Source: Onchocerca lupi (taxonomy: Eukaryota > Nematoda > Chromadorea > Rhabditida > Onchocercidae). From it: DNA of 64,000 nt. The translations under genes were made by a program, and so were the position numbers. Shown here piece by piece: positions 50,859-64,000 of this stretch (the stretch's first letter is position 1; every line of letters begins with the position of its first letter). A model generated the notes under the pieces. It was given only the letters and a program-made list of their open reading frames with translations, made no database searches and was not told where the DNA came from. The DNA lies in NCBI GenBank assembly GCA_028564675.1, contig JAOVVO010000250.1:1-64000 (forward strand), written 5' to 3'.

Positions 50859-53800
50859 ATGAATGAAAAGAAAATGGGAGATTCGTACGACGAAGATGAG
50901 GGTCGTTTAATGATAGATGATGCTATTTTAGATAGTACTCATTCATCTCAAACAGGTTGTGCTGAAACATCCTCCAAAACGACCACTTATGAAAAGACGG
51001 TTGAATTATCACTAAGTTCTGAAGATGGTAAATTCTTATTTATCAGAACTAGGGAATCCTTATTGTTGTCTTTTTTGTCATTTCTTGCCTTTTCACTCTA
51101 GCACTTGGATCAACCGTTATAGGTGTGGAAAGTCATCCGGTTGATCCAGAACCGAAGCCAAATTTTTATTGTGAAGGTGGAGTTCCAAAAGTAGTTCAAG
51201 GTGTTCATCGAGATGATCGACTGAAAATGACCATCAAACGGACACAGAGTCCGGTCAGTAGTGGTGGACAATTTTCATATCTTGGGGAAAAACGTTGTGA
51301 CGGTGGGTTTTTTTGGAAAGTTCGTTGTTTGACATTTGCGGACTTATTGTTTGTCTGCTTGAGATATTAGCTTTGTCTTCGAACCGTCACTGTGGAACTA
51401 ATATATTTTATGAATTGTCAAATTCGAGCAAATTCTCGAATGAATTCTAGAAAAGTTCACTGTGAACTGCATAAGATGTTTATAACATTAGTATTTGATA
51501 GAAGTTTTTACCTACCTTTAAATTTCTAAAATTCTCCAGGAGCAATACGAAGTGAAGATATATCTAAAGAAGAAGGAGAAATTGATGATGAAGAAGAAAC
51601 GGGTAACAATTTACACTCGCAGTCAACTGCTGGGAACGCTCACCAGCCAACTAACTGGTGTGTTTTTTTTTTTTTTTTTTTTTTTTTTTGCGAAGGATTT
51701 GTGAAAATCTCCTCACTCATATTTTGAAAGTTTGTTATAGACTTATAGTCTTGTCTAATGTCTTTTGTCTAGATTTGCTGTGAGAAGGTCCAAGTCCAAT
51801 CTGTTTGAAGGCCGTTTTATGGTATTTCAATTAAATTATCTAGAAAAGATTCAATTGAGAAGATATAAAGAATTTTCATTACTACAACTTACTTAGAAAA
51901 ATTTGATTTTGCAATACTAAATAATGTAGTTTTGGTCGGATTAGTTATAAATACTCAAAAGTAATATACTTAAGAGGTAGTCACTTCAGCAATGAATATT
52001 TTGCTGCGAAGAAGATTTTAAAAAATAATCATTTCATTGTTAATTCTATTAATTTAATAAGAAAAGGATAATCATTTATTGTGACCACATATATGCAAAT
52101 CTTTTAGGCCTGGATACCAGAATACTACTTTTGAATCAGGATCTTCCAATACATGCAAATTTCGTCACGGTGGACAACAACAATTTGAACATCATGCTTT
52201 ATACACCACACCACATTCTAGCACACGTCAACTAGCAGTCAACATTTCTGTGTCTTCGAACGTAACTTCTCCAGGTAATAATTTGCTAATATCGTTTAGT
52301 TTGTCAGTTTATTTATTTTCTCCTTACTTGGTACTAAATTTTTTTGATCAATTAATTGTTGGAATTACATCAGATAATTTTGTTTATAAATATATTGAAG
52401 CATCACTCAAGATTGCTGTTCAACATAATTTCCATACAAAGTAGTACACATTATGAAACTGCAAAAAGTACAGCTTCGAATTTCTGAAACGAAATCTCTG
52501 TCTGTCGAAACTTTAAAAAGTTTTCTGTAATTTTACGTTTAAAAAATTTTTTGAATTGTAGGAAATTTCTTTTAGGGCCTCCAAATGTGACAAGTTCAGT
52601 GACGGTTGAAGAACACAATTCTCATGTTCTTTCCGCATCTTATCCACTGCAAACACAGACTTCTACCAATGTACGTCTTGTACTTACTGGAAATTAAGTT
52701 AACCAATTTCATATTTTAATTATGTCACATTTTAATTGCTTAATTTGTCAAAATGTTTCTCATATATATTATAAGAGAACTTCTGATTTTATGTGATGCC
52801 AATATTTTCATATATTGAAAAAAACCAGACATCACACGTTAGTAGCTTCATATGATGCATTATGTTAGTAGTCATTTAACAAGAAATATCAGCATTTTTT
52901 TTTTTTTTTTTTTTTGTTCCCTTGCTTCTTGTCAGCTGAATGGTTTTTATTTTTACGCTTAATCTATGATTTTGTGGTAATAGTTGTTCAAAAATCTATT
53001 CAAGGAGACACAGTTTGCTGAGGATTCTGCAGATTTGGATCGGCAGAATAGTGCTATAGATGGTGTTGGCTTGAAAAACACAGGGTTAGTGTTTCATTTT
53101 CTTTGTATCTTTACAATTTTAGCAATTCATGGTTTTTTCATTTCACGATTCGTTTGTTACGATATAAGATGATGCAGTTCCAAATCTTGAAAAAGTAGTA
53201 TAGTTTCGAATCTAATTTCGCTTTTTAATACGAAGTTTTATATTTCGGCATGTTTTTCTTATACTCACAAAATTCAATTTGACGCTGCAGAGAATCGCTT
53301 CTATGAAATACTGCAAGCAGAATAAGTTATTTTATATGCTTGCACACACCTGAAGTTTATAATAATGCATGCACCTGCAGTTTATAATAATATTTTAACA
53401 AATATTGAATACAATAAAAAAATGAATGAGAAATATCGTTTCATTTTTTTTTTTTTTTGCATCATTTTAGATTCTTCTCTAGGTTGGATAAAATCCTTAT
53501 CTAAATTATAGGATAAGTTGTACAGAAAATGGGATGTTATTGAGTAGATGATCTATTTGTCTCTTTTTTGTTTCGCTTACTCTTTGTCTCCTTCCATGAT
53601 ATTTAATTGCTCATTCTTATTTTTTTTAATCAGAAAGAATCTCATAAACTTTTAGGCCATAGGTCATGATCGAAACAATGATTTCAGAACTTCATCCAGA
53701 ATATTTGCTACACTTTTCACCCCAGTGATTAAATAATAAGTTCTTAGTGATGTCATCATGAATTGAAATAATCAAAATTAATAAACTGACGTGTTGCAGA

Positions 53801-56800
53801 ACGCACAATACACTGTGCAGTAAAATACGGAAAAAGAAACGACGTGTCAGTGAGCGAGATGAGCATGAAACTTGTCAAGCTTCTCCCAGCAACATAGCAC
53901 CCTCCTTTAATATGGCGTCTTCACAATTAGGCATTACTTCTGCAAGTGGTAGTTCAACAAAAAAAAAGAAATCGGTAAGTTTTGGAAAAATAAACATTCG
54001 TCATATATTCGAGACTTAAACATCAAGAATTTCACACATTTTTGATAATGAAAGAATACGTTACTGTTACATTATTGAACAAATATTCGTCATTATGAAG
54101 AGATTTGGTTGCAAAGTTTTTTGCAACATTTGAAAAAAAAAAAAAAAGGAATATGTAGAAAGGATCACCTTCACATTTCTTGTGTTATAAAAGAATATCA
54201 CATTTTTTCAGAATTTGAAATCAATATATTTTAATTAAGATCCATTTCATATCACATTTCAATGTGTTGTAATGTTCGTTTTAAGACAATGAAGAATTTT
54301 TTTTCCACTCAGAATAACGGACGAGTATATATGAATTCTTTGCGGAATTTCAACCTAAATAACAGTACTCTTAGAGGCTGAAAATAAATCAGTCGCACTT
54401 ATATATCATTCAAAAAGTTTTTTTATCCAGGCTAATTTAGTTACAGAATATACGGGACTGCTCAACATGTGTTAGTGTGAAATCTGTGCAAGCTAACGAC
54501 GGCGATGTAGATGTAAAAGTTGGCTCAACTTATAGTCTCAATATTTCAATACTTGCAAAAGCTTCCAGTACGTTTATAACAAATACTTTCGGAAACTTGC
54601 TTTCTTATTGCAGTTTTTGACTCCATTTATTTAAATTACTACTGAAAGCACTAAATCCGGGCCTTAGTGACTCTCAGTCGATAGATGCCATAGATAAATA
54701 TATCGATAGATACATTTTCTATTCCAGCGTTTGATTTCAATTTTCGGAAATAGGAAATGAAAGTCAAACACTGGAATAGAAAATGAGTTGCAGAAATGAG
54801 CATGCTGAAATATTGTGGAATGCAGTACTTTATTATTTAATCGGCATGTTTTCAGTTCTACTGATTACCTCTTTGCTTGATTCAAGTGAATTCTATTAAA
54901 AAATTAAATTTTATAGATTATTTGTATTATGTTACAAATTGGAATGGACATGATTTATATGGCGTTTTGGGTGACGGTTTGCCCCCTTTACAACACACTT
55001 ACGTGAGTAAGAAGTAGGTGCATTTTCGAGAACTTTTATTTGCAGTTGTAAATTACTAATGCACATTTGCAGCCTCATTTTATAATTATTCGATGTAAGA
55101 GTGGTTTTAGGTGTGCTGGCACGTCTGTTACATCAAACAATACATCTACGTTTGATTTGTTTAGTTCACATGAAAAAACAAATGGTGGCAGTCCATCAAA
55201 GCAACGACTTAATGCTAAAAGGTTTATTTAATTCATATTTTATGTAATTTAAAATTGAAATTAATATGAACGTAATTTTCTTTGTGAGTTTCTTTCTGGC
55301 TCAGATTCTTTTTCATTTTATCTAATTTGGCATTTATACCGTTTATTCTTTCCAGTTGTTCTTTCTTGTTTATTATGAGTTAATCTTATTTTGATTTTAA
55401 TAAATATGATGAAGCTGACAGTCTCACTGTTTTATAAGTTTCTGCTAACTCGGAAATTGTTTTAAATCAAAAAACGCTTTTAAAGATCGAACAGAAGTTC
55501 CTCAGTTTGTCCACCAAATGGATTTCCTGAAATTAAACCAACAGGAAGGAAAGGTTTGATTGGAAATGTTGGTCGACCATCAAGCGCTTCAACCAGTGAT
55601 GTACAGTGTAAGTAAAAATCATCAAATTGTTGTATGAGAATCGTAGTTATTATAACGAATTTTTTGCGCAGTTAATATTAAAAAGTGGAAAATATGTTAG
55701 TTCTATTCATATTGGAATAGCATATCTTGAACATTTCACTAAATTTACGGATGCAGAAAACGACAAAAAATATTGTTTTTAAACTTTGATAGAATATAAA
55801 TAAATGTCAAACGATTTATGTCTTTTCGATTGAATTCTCAGTTATGCTGTTTGCTGTCTTTGCTGTCTTAACCAGCGTAATGCATCAAAAATTTGTTCCA
55901 GAATCTTTTAGAATAGTAAATTTCAATAAATAAAAATATTGCAGCTGTCGGTGGAGATCTACAAGACGAAGAAAGATCTCAGTCACCAGTCTCATGGTTT
56001 ACTTCGGGAAGTAATGATCCAATATCAGCCCTTGGCTTATTTGGAACTATTACAAACAATGCTTCAGCTCAGTTACGCGAATGCGTTTCATCTACAATGT
56101 ACTCTTGTCCGGTAGCAGGTTGTGAACATCGTTATGACACTCAGTCACAATTGGCAGTTCACTACCATACGCATTTTGTAAAAGAAGACGGAGGAAGAGC
56201 GGTAAAAATACAAATTTGCTCATTTTTTAAAATAAACCAACATTTAAATTATTAAGAGCTTTCAGAAGATAGTGTTTTGCAGATCTACGTTGAAAATATG
56301 GGTACTCAGACAAATTTAGTCGTCATGAAAGATGTTGCTGTCGATACAGATGGAGAATTAACTCAGATCCCTGCAGTTTTCTCAAAAGAAATTGTTTCGG
56401 AAGTAAAAAAATCCAGAAATGATGAAAACAGCTTCCATTTGGTTTCACCGAAACCGAAATTATCGAAAACGCTTACGAACCATGAAGAACAAAGTATTAG
56501 TGAGCTCTTCAAGGTATGACCGTTTCAAGCTGTTCTTATTAAGACTGAAAATTCCGTGCTTTAAGTGATGTCGCAGTGGCCTAAAGTGGATTTGTCATCA
56601 GAATTTTTATAGGTTGTTACACAGAAGGCAGAAACAGGCAGTGAAACTGCGAAAATTGATGGCAAAAAAATCTTCAATGTTAGAAGTCCAAAAAATGCTG
56701 GCACCAGCAAAGGTAGATAATGATGTTACTACTGAAATTTGTTGAATTTCTTTATACATGTCTAAACATGTCTTAATTTACACATGGCAAATATGATCAT

Positions 56801-59800
56801 TGTTTTCCATTTCACAAACTTATTAATTATCTGAAGTGAACATCGGACAGTTATGTCCGAGCTGGGCTTCAGAAGATCTTATATGTGCAACGTCTTTGCA
56901 AACATAAATTGCTTTATTTAATTAACAAAGTAAAGCTTAAAATAAGGAATTATTTTCGTCATTTTCCTTTATTCTGCCAATATATAATGAGTATATTGAT
57001 ATTGATATACTTTCTAGTATATGGTGTCTTATTCAATAGTAGTAATACAGTAAATCAAAATGAAATGCCTACTGCACTGGATGCTATTCGTAAAATGGTA
57101 ACAAATAGCAGTGGGGAAGTTCATTCACATGAGCAGCAGTCGACCACCGTTATTTCCAGTTCCGGAATACTGCCATCAACTAGGTAGAAATCTTCTCTTT
57201 TGTTGTATTTACACTTTCGCTTTTAAAATGTTAAGCTTTAGCTTGTATTCCGCTGTTTTGATATGAAAAATTTTTTAGTATTTCTTCTACGACTCCTCAT
57301 GGTGGCACTGCTTCACCTGCATTTTCAGACATTTCGGATGATGCTCCCACTTTGGAGAAAGAGGTATTTTTTTTTTTTTGAAATAAACTTCAGCCACAAA
57401 TAAATCTGTACTGAAAAAAAACTGTGTATTTATTTTTTATTTTCTTGTGTGTAATGCAGTATGATAACAGTGAAATAACGTTTTCGCATTCATAGGTGGC
57501 TGATAAATCAGAGGAGCGATCTTTGGATCGAATCAAAGAGTTAGTAAACAGCACCGAAAAAGCCCCACTAGAGCAGCTAAGGTTTGTTACAGTTTATAAA
57601 TATGAAATATTTTTTGAGATGTTATAAGCATTTGTTTCTCATGGCCTTCATTCTTGTTTATCTTGAAGCAAAAGCATTTACTTTTTTATAGAAAAAGATT
57701 AAATGGATTATAAGGGATTATACGAATTATTATTTTTTTCTCTCGGATGATTATTCATAATTAAAGTTTGTCGATCGAGGACGAAAAAATGATCAGTGGC
57801 TCGAAAAGTGGAGTTGGTTCATCCACTTTGCTTTGTCCAGTAAGCTCATCAAGTACCACTACCGCTAGTACATTATCCATTCCTCGAGTACCGACAGAAA
57901 TGAATCAGGGCTTCGCTTCTGATGGTTTATTTTTATGTGTTTGGTATTTGTTTTTTGAGAAAAATGTATTTGCAACTTCAGATTTCAAAGGTTTGAAATC
58001 TTGACTCTTCTACTGAACTTAATCTAGTATGAGCTTTTCAGGTTCAAAAAAGAATGAAACAAAAACACATTCACAAGCAAACACCATCGGTTCTTTTGCT
58101 TCTTCTTTCATGGATCCATCGGGTTTCTTTTTCAGTAATTGTTTTGTTTTTTCAATCTTCCAGTTAAATTATTTAACTGATATCTCCTTTTAAAGATACT
58201 ACTGCTAGTCGTGCAAGAATAAAATATAGTTCACTTAAATACAATATTACTAATATTTTAATTCTAGCGTTATATCATACAGTTTTAGGATTACGACATG
58301 CATCCACTATTCCCATTTCTGTGCCAAATTTATCGAATGCTCCTTCTGCTTCAGTTTTTGCACAACCATATTTTATACCATTTATCAGCCCGTCGGTGAG
58401 CAATATCGCAACTCCAGGAATATCACAACCTCATACTTCGAAACATAAAATTCATGATTTAAAGGCTAATCCGCCGAGTTTGATTCCTTTCCAATCTAAA
58501 GAAAGGTCAGTAACTTGTGATTTAATCTTGTATTCGGAAAGAAGAATTGCATATTTTCTTATATTTCATGGAACACTTTAACGTTTGTTATTAAAACCAT
58601 TTATAGAATATTTATTATTCCAGCAGCAACATTGGTCAGTCATCTTCAATTGTTGCTTCCTCCAATTCTCAGCCTCTATCACAAGGAGGAACTGGTGCGT
58701 TTTCTGAATAAACTAGATTTGATAGCCTGAACTTAAAATATATGGAGTTATATCCTTCTAGGGAAATGTTATCAGAAAAGTGGTTTTTTATTGGAAAAAA
58801 AAAAGATAATTGACAGCTTTCCTTGCTGTGTACCAGCTTTTCTTAAAGATGTCGAAGCAAAAAATCACATCCTATATGCTTAAAAGTGATTGAGCTATTC
58901 ATTTTTCAACTCTATTTTTATTAGTAAGGATGTTTTGACTATTGAAGATTAGTAACATTTTGAGATATAGGTTTTCTTTGAAGGTAATATACCAACAACG
59001 AAGCAAGTCGTGCATCAACAATTAGGAAGTCAGAGTGCTGCTTCAGGAAGTTCTTTCGCAAGCATTCAATCTCATGCCCCGAGTAATAACGACCGCAGCG
59101 CAAGTGCCCAAAATGCACAGTCTTCTGCTTTGAACTTTATGCAGCATCAACAACAGCAGCAGGTAAATCATTAGCACCGAATCTTTGTAAAAACATGTTT
59201 AACTGGCCCATCTATGCATTCCATCCATATTTTTAGGCCTATTTTGCACAGTTACAACAACATCAACAAATGCAATATATGCAAAGATTTGGCGCAGCTT
59301 TTCCAATAACTGGGCCGCCGAATACCATGAATGCTGCACAGCAAGCTTATGAACAACAAATGGCCGCTTTACATGCATCATTTGGTTAGTAATAGATGAA
59401 ATATTTTTTGTTTTTGCAAATTTTTTGTCCAAAATAATCTTTTTAGATTGTTTTTCAAATTTGTTTCAAAATTTATGAAATAATTTCTTGATACAATGCA
59501 AAATCAAATTTCTGATCGACTGCACTATTTGTTCATTAAACTCTCTGGAATGTATAATCATTTTTCCTTAACGACGACACATTAATATCCTAATAATTCA
59601 GTAATTACACATGGTTCCACTATGCACTTGAATTAGATTATATGAAATTTTTAACGAATATAATCTGTCCTATATGGAAAACATTCCCAGCCTGAAAATT
59701 TAATTATTTTTTGCATTTATTATTGACATTGAAGTTTTCGTTATTTTCAATTTTTATTTATTTTGCCGGTTTATTCATACTTGTTCATTAACGCTTATTA

Positions 59801-59925
59801 ATTTCAGAGTGTTTCAAGATCAACATACAGTTAGTTGTTGATTTAGAAAAACTGAGCACATATCATATTTTGTATTTTCAGGTTATCCGGGAATATTTAT
59901 GCCGCCATCATTTCCACCTAAATAG
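50859..59925 (+). CDS. Scribbler/ZNF608-609-like single C2H2 zinc-finger protein, 1096 aa
   Basis: A probable nuclear transcriptional co-regulator. Exons: 50859-51027, 51123-51302, 51540-51657, 52108-52274, 52576-52670, 52984-53084, 53800-53974, 54441-54567, 54917-55002, 55073-55221, 55486-55607, 55945-56201, 56283-56513, 56613-56712, 57051-57183, 57279-57363, 57496-57581, 57767-57924, 58042-58134, 58289-58505, 58624-58694, 58984-59162, 59237-59384, 59882-59925; all phases close. In order: an acidic N-terminus (GDSYDEDEGRLMIDDAILD), a basic KIRKKKRR patch, a domain at about 336-406 (GSTYSLNIS... then NWNGHDLYGVLGD), one C2H2 finger (C551, C556, H569, H573), SPAFSDISDD (749-758), low-complexity Ser/Thr/Gln regions and a Gln/His-rich tail ending MPPSFPPK. 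From memory, vertebrate ZNF608/609 share the domain, finger and SPAYSDISD motif in this order. The gene is secure; the family call is good but unverified. Confidence 0.8.
51661..51689. repeat. Poly(T) run inside an intron of the zinc-finger gene
   Basis: An uninterrupted run of nearly 30 T directly follows the exon 3 donor. Similar runs lie at about 52884-52916, 47032-47054 and 61050-61092. Confidence 0.85.
53341..53390. repeat. Two tandem copies of a 25-bp unit in an intron
   Basis: 53341-53365 and 53366-53390 both read tgca..cacctg.agtttataataa with three differences. They lie in intron 6 of the zinc-finger gene. Confidence 0.85.
54713..54785. repeat. Intronic hairpin, 22-bp arms
   Basis: The arms 54713-54734 and 54764-54785 are reverse complements with one mismatch (cattttctattccag core), and pairing continues after one indel. 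The element lies in intron 8 of the zinc-finger gene. Confidence 0.8.
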
Positions 59926-62700
59926 AAGGGATTAAACCTGAAGACTATTCGAGGAACGTGTTAGATTCTAATTAAATTTTCTATTTTTTGCTCAGAATGC
60001 AGGATGTTGTTATGCTGCGGAATGCTTCATGGGTTTTTTTTTTTTTTTTTAAACTTAGAAATTTCTAGATCAAAAATCGGATCAGGATGAGTACAGCAAT
60101 GTCTTGCTTGTCTAAATTCTTTGATAGAATCTCTGAAGATTTATTTTTCCTTGACATGTTCACAGACTTATTTTTTTTTTGACATTTCACAGTTCATTTC
60201 TTTCTCTTTGTTCCAATTATTTTTGTTCTTATTGTACTATCACTCAGGTTTGATATAACATGTTCAGTCATTTATGAAAGGAAATATTAAGATTTATAAA
60301 GTGATTGCAACATATGATTGTTGTTACTAATTTAGCTATATATATATGTGGAGAAAAAAAACTCAATTAAAAGTCTAGAGTTTTAAATATAATTTCATGA
60401 TTTCCTAAATTTTCCCTGGTTTTATGGATTTCTTACCTAAATCTTCTTTAGCTTTATCAATTTTAAACTGGAGATACCATAAAACGAAAGGCGTGTGCAA
60501 TCGCATCTGATATACGGTTTTGTCGAAATATTGTTCAGGCAATTTGTGTTCATTGAAAATATCAAAAAAAAATTTTTTTGTAGTCTTACTGACTGAATCA
60601 AATAACTTTCATTACTTCAGAACTGTGCATTTGTTAATGATATATTGTTATGAAAATTAATTCTGCCCTCTACCCCGTTTTGCATGTTTTTTTTTTGTTG
60701 TCGCTTTATCTTTATTAGGCATCGTATTCTTAAAATTATTTTTATCCTCATTTTTTGGTATTTAACAAATGTTTCTCTGTTATGTTTTTTATTGCATGTT
60801 TTGTTTGTATTTTATCTTGCTTGTTGTACATTGAATTTTCGGAACGGTTCAGACAGGAAATTATGCACTTTGAATTAGTTACACATTCCGCTCACCTGCA
60901 TTAACGGGTTAATACTAGTACTTTAGTTGATATTTGTGATGTTACATTTTCTACTTTGCTACTCAGAAATTGGCAGTTATCTTCTTTGATAAATTTCTGT
61001 AAAGTTTTGTTGGACTGTGCTAGAAACTATAGAAAGAAACAGATTAAATATATGAGTTTTTTTTTTCTTTTTTTTTTTTTTTTTTTTTTTTTAGAGCTTG
61101 TGTAACAAATAACTGAGCACAATTGAAATACTTAGTTCATTTGTTCTGTGTCATTCATATAATGCCCTTCCCATCTCTCAAGTCTTAGTTTCAACTGTAA
61201 GTATATTCAATTTTGCGACTTTTCCTTTTTTTATGAAATGCTTTCTTCTGCGTAATACTCTTCCCCTGATGACTTTATTCCTTCTGATTATTGTTATGTA
61301 TCGTTGTGTTGTAGTATTGATGCTATTCATTAAAGTCGTTCCGTTACTATTATTGCTTTCAAAAGCCTTTTGTCTTTGTTATCGTACTGCTTATTTTTTT
61401 CTGTTTACTGCATTGGGTGTGGGAAAAGAGAATATTTCTTTGAATCATTCCTGAACCGCTTGTTGACATATCAAGTTCTTTCGAAATTTTCAGGTTTTCT
61501 GAATTATTATTAGAGTGAGGGAAGGAGACTTGAGTTCGGCGAATCTTTTTCTAAACATCTTGCAGCGAGAGAATATATAACATTAAGCATGAGACTTCAT
61601 GTCGATTGTCCATAACATTTCAAATGTTTTGAGTTTCATCTAATGAGCGAAATAAATTTGCTTTCAGAGTGAGTTTACTCTGAAAGTATAGTTGTCAGAA
61701 GTTGGAGTGAAAATGAAATCTGACTTAAAAATATTGGGACGACTGATCGGTTATCTGATAAGCCGATTGCTCGATAGATATAGACGATTACAAAAAAAAA
61801 AAAAAAAAAAGAGGCGATAAATGCGGACAATCACAATGAAATTGAATTTGAAAATGTGGGATGACTTTGAAATTGAAATGAGCATTGAATAAGTCACTTG
61901 ACAACGAAAGGAGAATCTAAGGGATTGTGTAGAAATTGCTGATATTCAACTATTGTGTCATCTGAATCTTATTTTCAACCGCTTAATTATTTCGAATAAA
62001 TTCTTCATACAATTGCATGACCAGATATGTCGATAAGATTGGAAGTGTATTCGTCAGTCCATGAGTAAACAAATGCTCAAGATGAACTCTTCAAATGACT
62101 TCATTTTAATCAAAGGCTCTCTTTCAACCTGTTTGTCATTTTCCATGCCACATATCTGTTTGATAGAATAAGTCGCTGAAACCGGAAGTCTAACGGGGAA
62201 TTTTTTAAGTAATATTTATGGCCTGATGTCGGCTATTCCAATGCTAGGGAGTCCCATTTCAGTTGCTGTGGTAAATGCACATTTGTCAATGGATAATATA
62301 TGCAAGGTAGCAAATATCTTTTAATAACAATATTTCGATATTACTTGCTGACTTTAATTGTACGGAAAACATTGGTTCAAATTTGTGCACTAAAAGTTCA
62401 ATATTTATCAGTTAAATTCTGGTCACTACTTACTGTTGTCCAAATAAAACCGTCATGTAAAGCGAAATTAAAAATTTGTTCATCTCATATACTAACTATT
62501 ATATTTGAGTTATTTATGCTGCAGATTCTATCTAGATCAAGTCCGTTTTTCTGCACCTTCGAAATAGAGTCAGCACAAACTTTTTTTCGGTATATCGATT
62601 TTGTGTGAAGTTGCAAATTATTTGAAATATATTTGGAACTTTTAAATGCTTGATTTAAAAGTGATTTGAAGACAATAAATAGGGCATGAAGATGAGATGC
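59926..62700. other. 3' flank of the zinc-finger gene, no further gene recognised
   Basis: AT-rich sequence with a long poly(T) region at about 61050-61092. An ATTAAA at 60366-60371 is a candidate poly(A) signal about 440 bases after the stop. Open stretches near 60684 and 61233 are F/L/C-rich noise without splice context. Confidence 0.5.
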
Positions 62701-62703
62701 GTC

Positions 62704-62724
62704 ATGCATCATGCATCATGCATC
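62704..62724. repeat. ATGCATC heptamer x3
   Basis: Three exact tandem copies of the seven-base unit atgcatc, followed by one partial unit. Confidence 0.9.
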
Positions 62725-63298
62725 ACATGCTAACTAGTTATCTCGTTTTGATATATCGATTCATGCATTGATGTCTTGCAAAATGAATAAAATATATTGA
62801 AATGGCTAGACGGCGAAGGTGTGCTTTACCCGTTGTATACCATTAATCTGCCTAGCAGTAGAGGCACACTCTGCAACTTCGGCTGACTGTCAATTCCTCA
62901 GAATTACTTCATTGATAGCACTCATTCTGGTAAATATCTCTGAATTCCCCTCTCCCTCTCTCTCTCATACTTTTCAATTTTATTCTAAATTCAAATTATA
63001 TATTAAAATTCCCGAAATTTCCATTGGAGATTTATCTCTTTTCATGTTAGTCTTTTTTGTCTTGTTGTGCAGAATTGTGATTGCAATATCCTCTTGCTCG
63101 TTGACACTCTCTGTACAATTACAACTTGAGTAATTTCCGCCTATTTCTTTCCATAGTTCCATCAGGATGGTAATCACTCACTCACTCCGTAAACCAGTCA
63201 TTGTTATTTATTTTATTTGTCAATGAGGATAGCAGGTACACCTGGTGGTGACAACAATATTGACAGCAGCAGCATCAGCATCCTGTACGACACATTCC

Positions 63299-63332
63299 GC
63301 CTCTCCTCTCTCCTCTCTCCTCTCTCCTCTCA
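63299..63332. repeat. CTCTCCT heptamer microsatellite
   Basis: About four to five tandem copies of the pyrimidine heptamer ctctcct. It is strand-asymmetric and unusually GC-rich for the region. Confidence 0.85.
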
Positions 63333-63364
63333 CCTTTGCAACTTTTCCGAGAAATTTCGCCTCT

Positions 63365-63421
63365 TATACTTTCATCTATTTTGCATATATATATATATAT
63401 ATGTAAATAGATGAAAGTATA
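63365..63421. repeat. 17-bp perfect inverted repeat around an (AT)n run
   Basis: The arms 63365-63381 and 63405-63421 (tatactttcatctattt and its exact complement) flank an (AT)9-type run, making a strong hairpin or cruciform candidate. Confidence 0.9.
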
Positions 63422-64000
63422 TATGCAAAAGCTAGGAAGATAGATTAATTATTTTTTTCTTATTACATATGTTTTAAAAATTTTATTGACTTCAAATGAA
63501 ATTATTGATTTCGAATGATTCAGTCAATTATCCCAAATCATTGGATATAATTTCATGTCGTTAATTGCAAAATTAATCTATTCTTGTCCCAAATTATGAA
63601 TCCCCAAGAGATAAATGTGAAAATAACTGGACTAAATATTTGTTTTCTGCTGCAAAATTTCTATATCATTTACTCTTCGTTTGTTATCATTACATCGCAA
63701 CTTATTCTTCCCTGTATCTTGGGCATAGTTACGTAATCTTTTTAGTATTTTCAACACACAGCATTTTATTTTAAAGTCACTAATATTAACCAAGAAAAAA
63801 AACAGATAATTTTTTGGACCAAATTCTAAATGTCATCACTTTTATGACAGATGAATGAATCATGCATAAGATATCACAAAAAAGAACAATGATTATTGTT
63901 TATCATTATTGATTATTGATTATTTTGGGGTGATTATTGTTTGCTAACCGTTAGAATAACATCAAAATGATAATCTAAAAGAGATATTTCATGCAGCACA
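63422..64000. other. Window end, no gene recognised
   Basis: AT-rich sequence with short gattattg-type repeats near 63890-63940. I see no coding signal. Confidence 0.5.

Noticed and set aside
1..64000. CRISPR arrays, bacterial operons, Shine-Dalgarno sites, rRNA genes
   Set aside because: The introns and gene families are eukaryotic, and no repeat-spacer array or rRNA-like sequence was seen.

Overview
The window is AT-rich eukaryotic DNA with short exons, GT..AG introns of about 43 bp to 2.2 kb, and TTTCAG-like acceptors placed just upstream of several start codons, as expected where a spliced leader is added. The gene content (a furin/KPC-1 convertase, COG3, TRAP-alpha and a scribbler/ZNF608-609-like zinc-finger protein), the gene order and the base composition suggest a nematode, probably a filarial or other clade III species. 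That placement is inference; no database search was possible.

Layout. (1) 1-5.7 kb: short coiled-coil-like exon candidates, partly broken, with a large imperfect palindrome at 1011-1424. (2) 5.7-18.5 kb: a gene desert. (3) 18529-26917 (+): a complete 13-exon furin-type proprotein convertase (814 aa) in which every splice phase closes and the catalytic D/H/N/S keep furin spacing. (4) 26.9-33.1 kb: intergenic, between convergent genes. (5) 38570-33078 (-): a complete 18-exon COG complex subunit 3 (819 aa). (6) 41613-39462 (-): a complete 7-exon TRAP-alpha/SSR1 (270 aa), 0.9 kb upstream of and co-oriented with COG3. A possible small extra gene lies between them. (7) 41.6-50.8 kb: intergenic, with a G-rich tract upstream of TRAP-alpha, membrane-protein-like tracts on the minus strand (44.6-45.8 kb) and a field of broken coding-like tracts on the plus strand (46.1-50.3 kb). 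(8) 50859-59925 (+): a 24-exon, 1096-aa single-C2H2 nuclear protein of the scribbler/ZNF608-609 type. (9) 59.9-64 kb: 3' flank with microsatellites and a hairpin.

Three of the four firm genes act in the secretory pathway: TRAP-alpha at the ER translocon, COG3 in Golgi tethering, and the furin-like enzyme in Golgi/post-Golgi processing. The TRAP-alpha/COG3 neighbourhood matches, from memory, the trap-1/nxt-1/cogc-3 region of C. elegans, so it may be an old nematode linkage. The exon models were built by hand from splice signals, frame closure and remembered family sequences; single splice sites could be off by a few bases.
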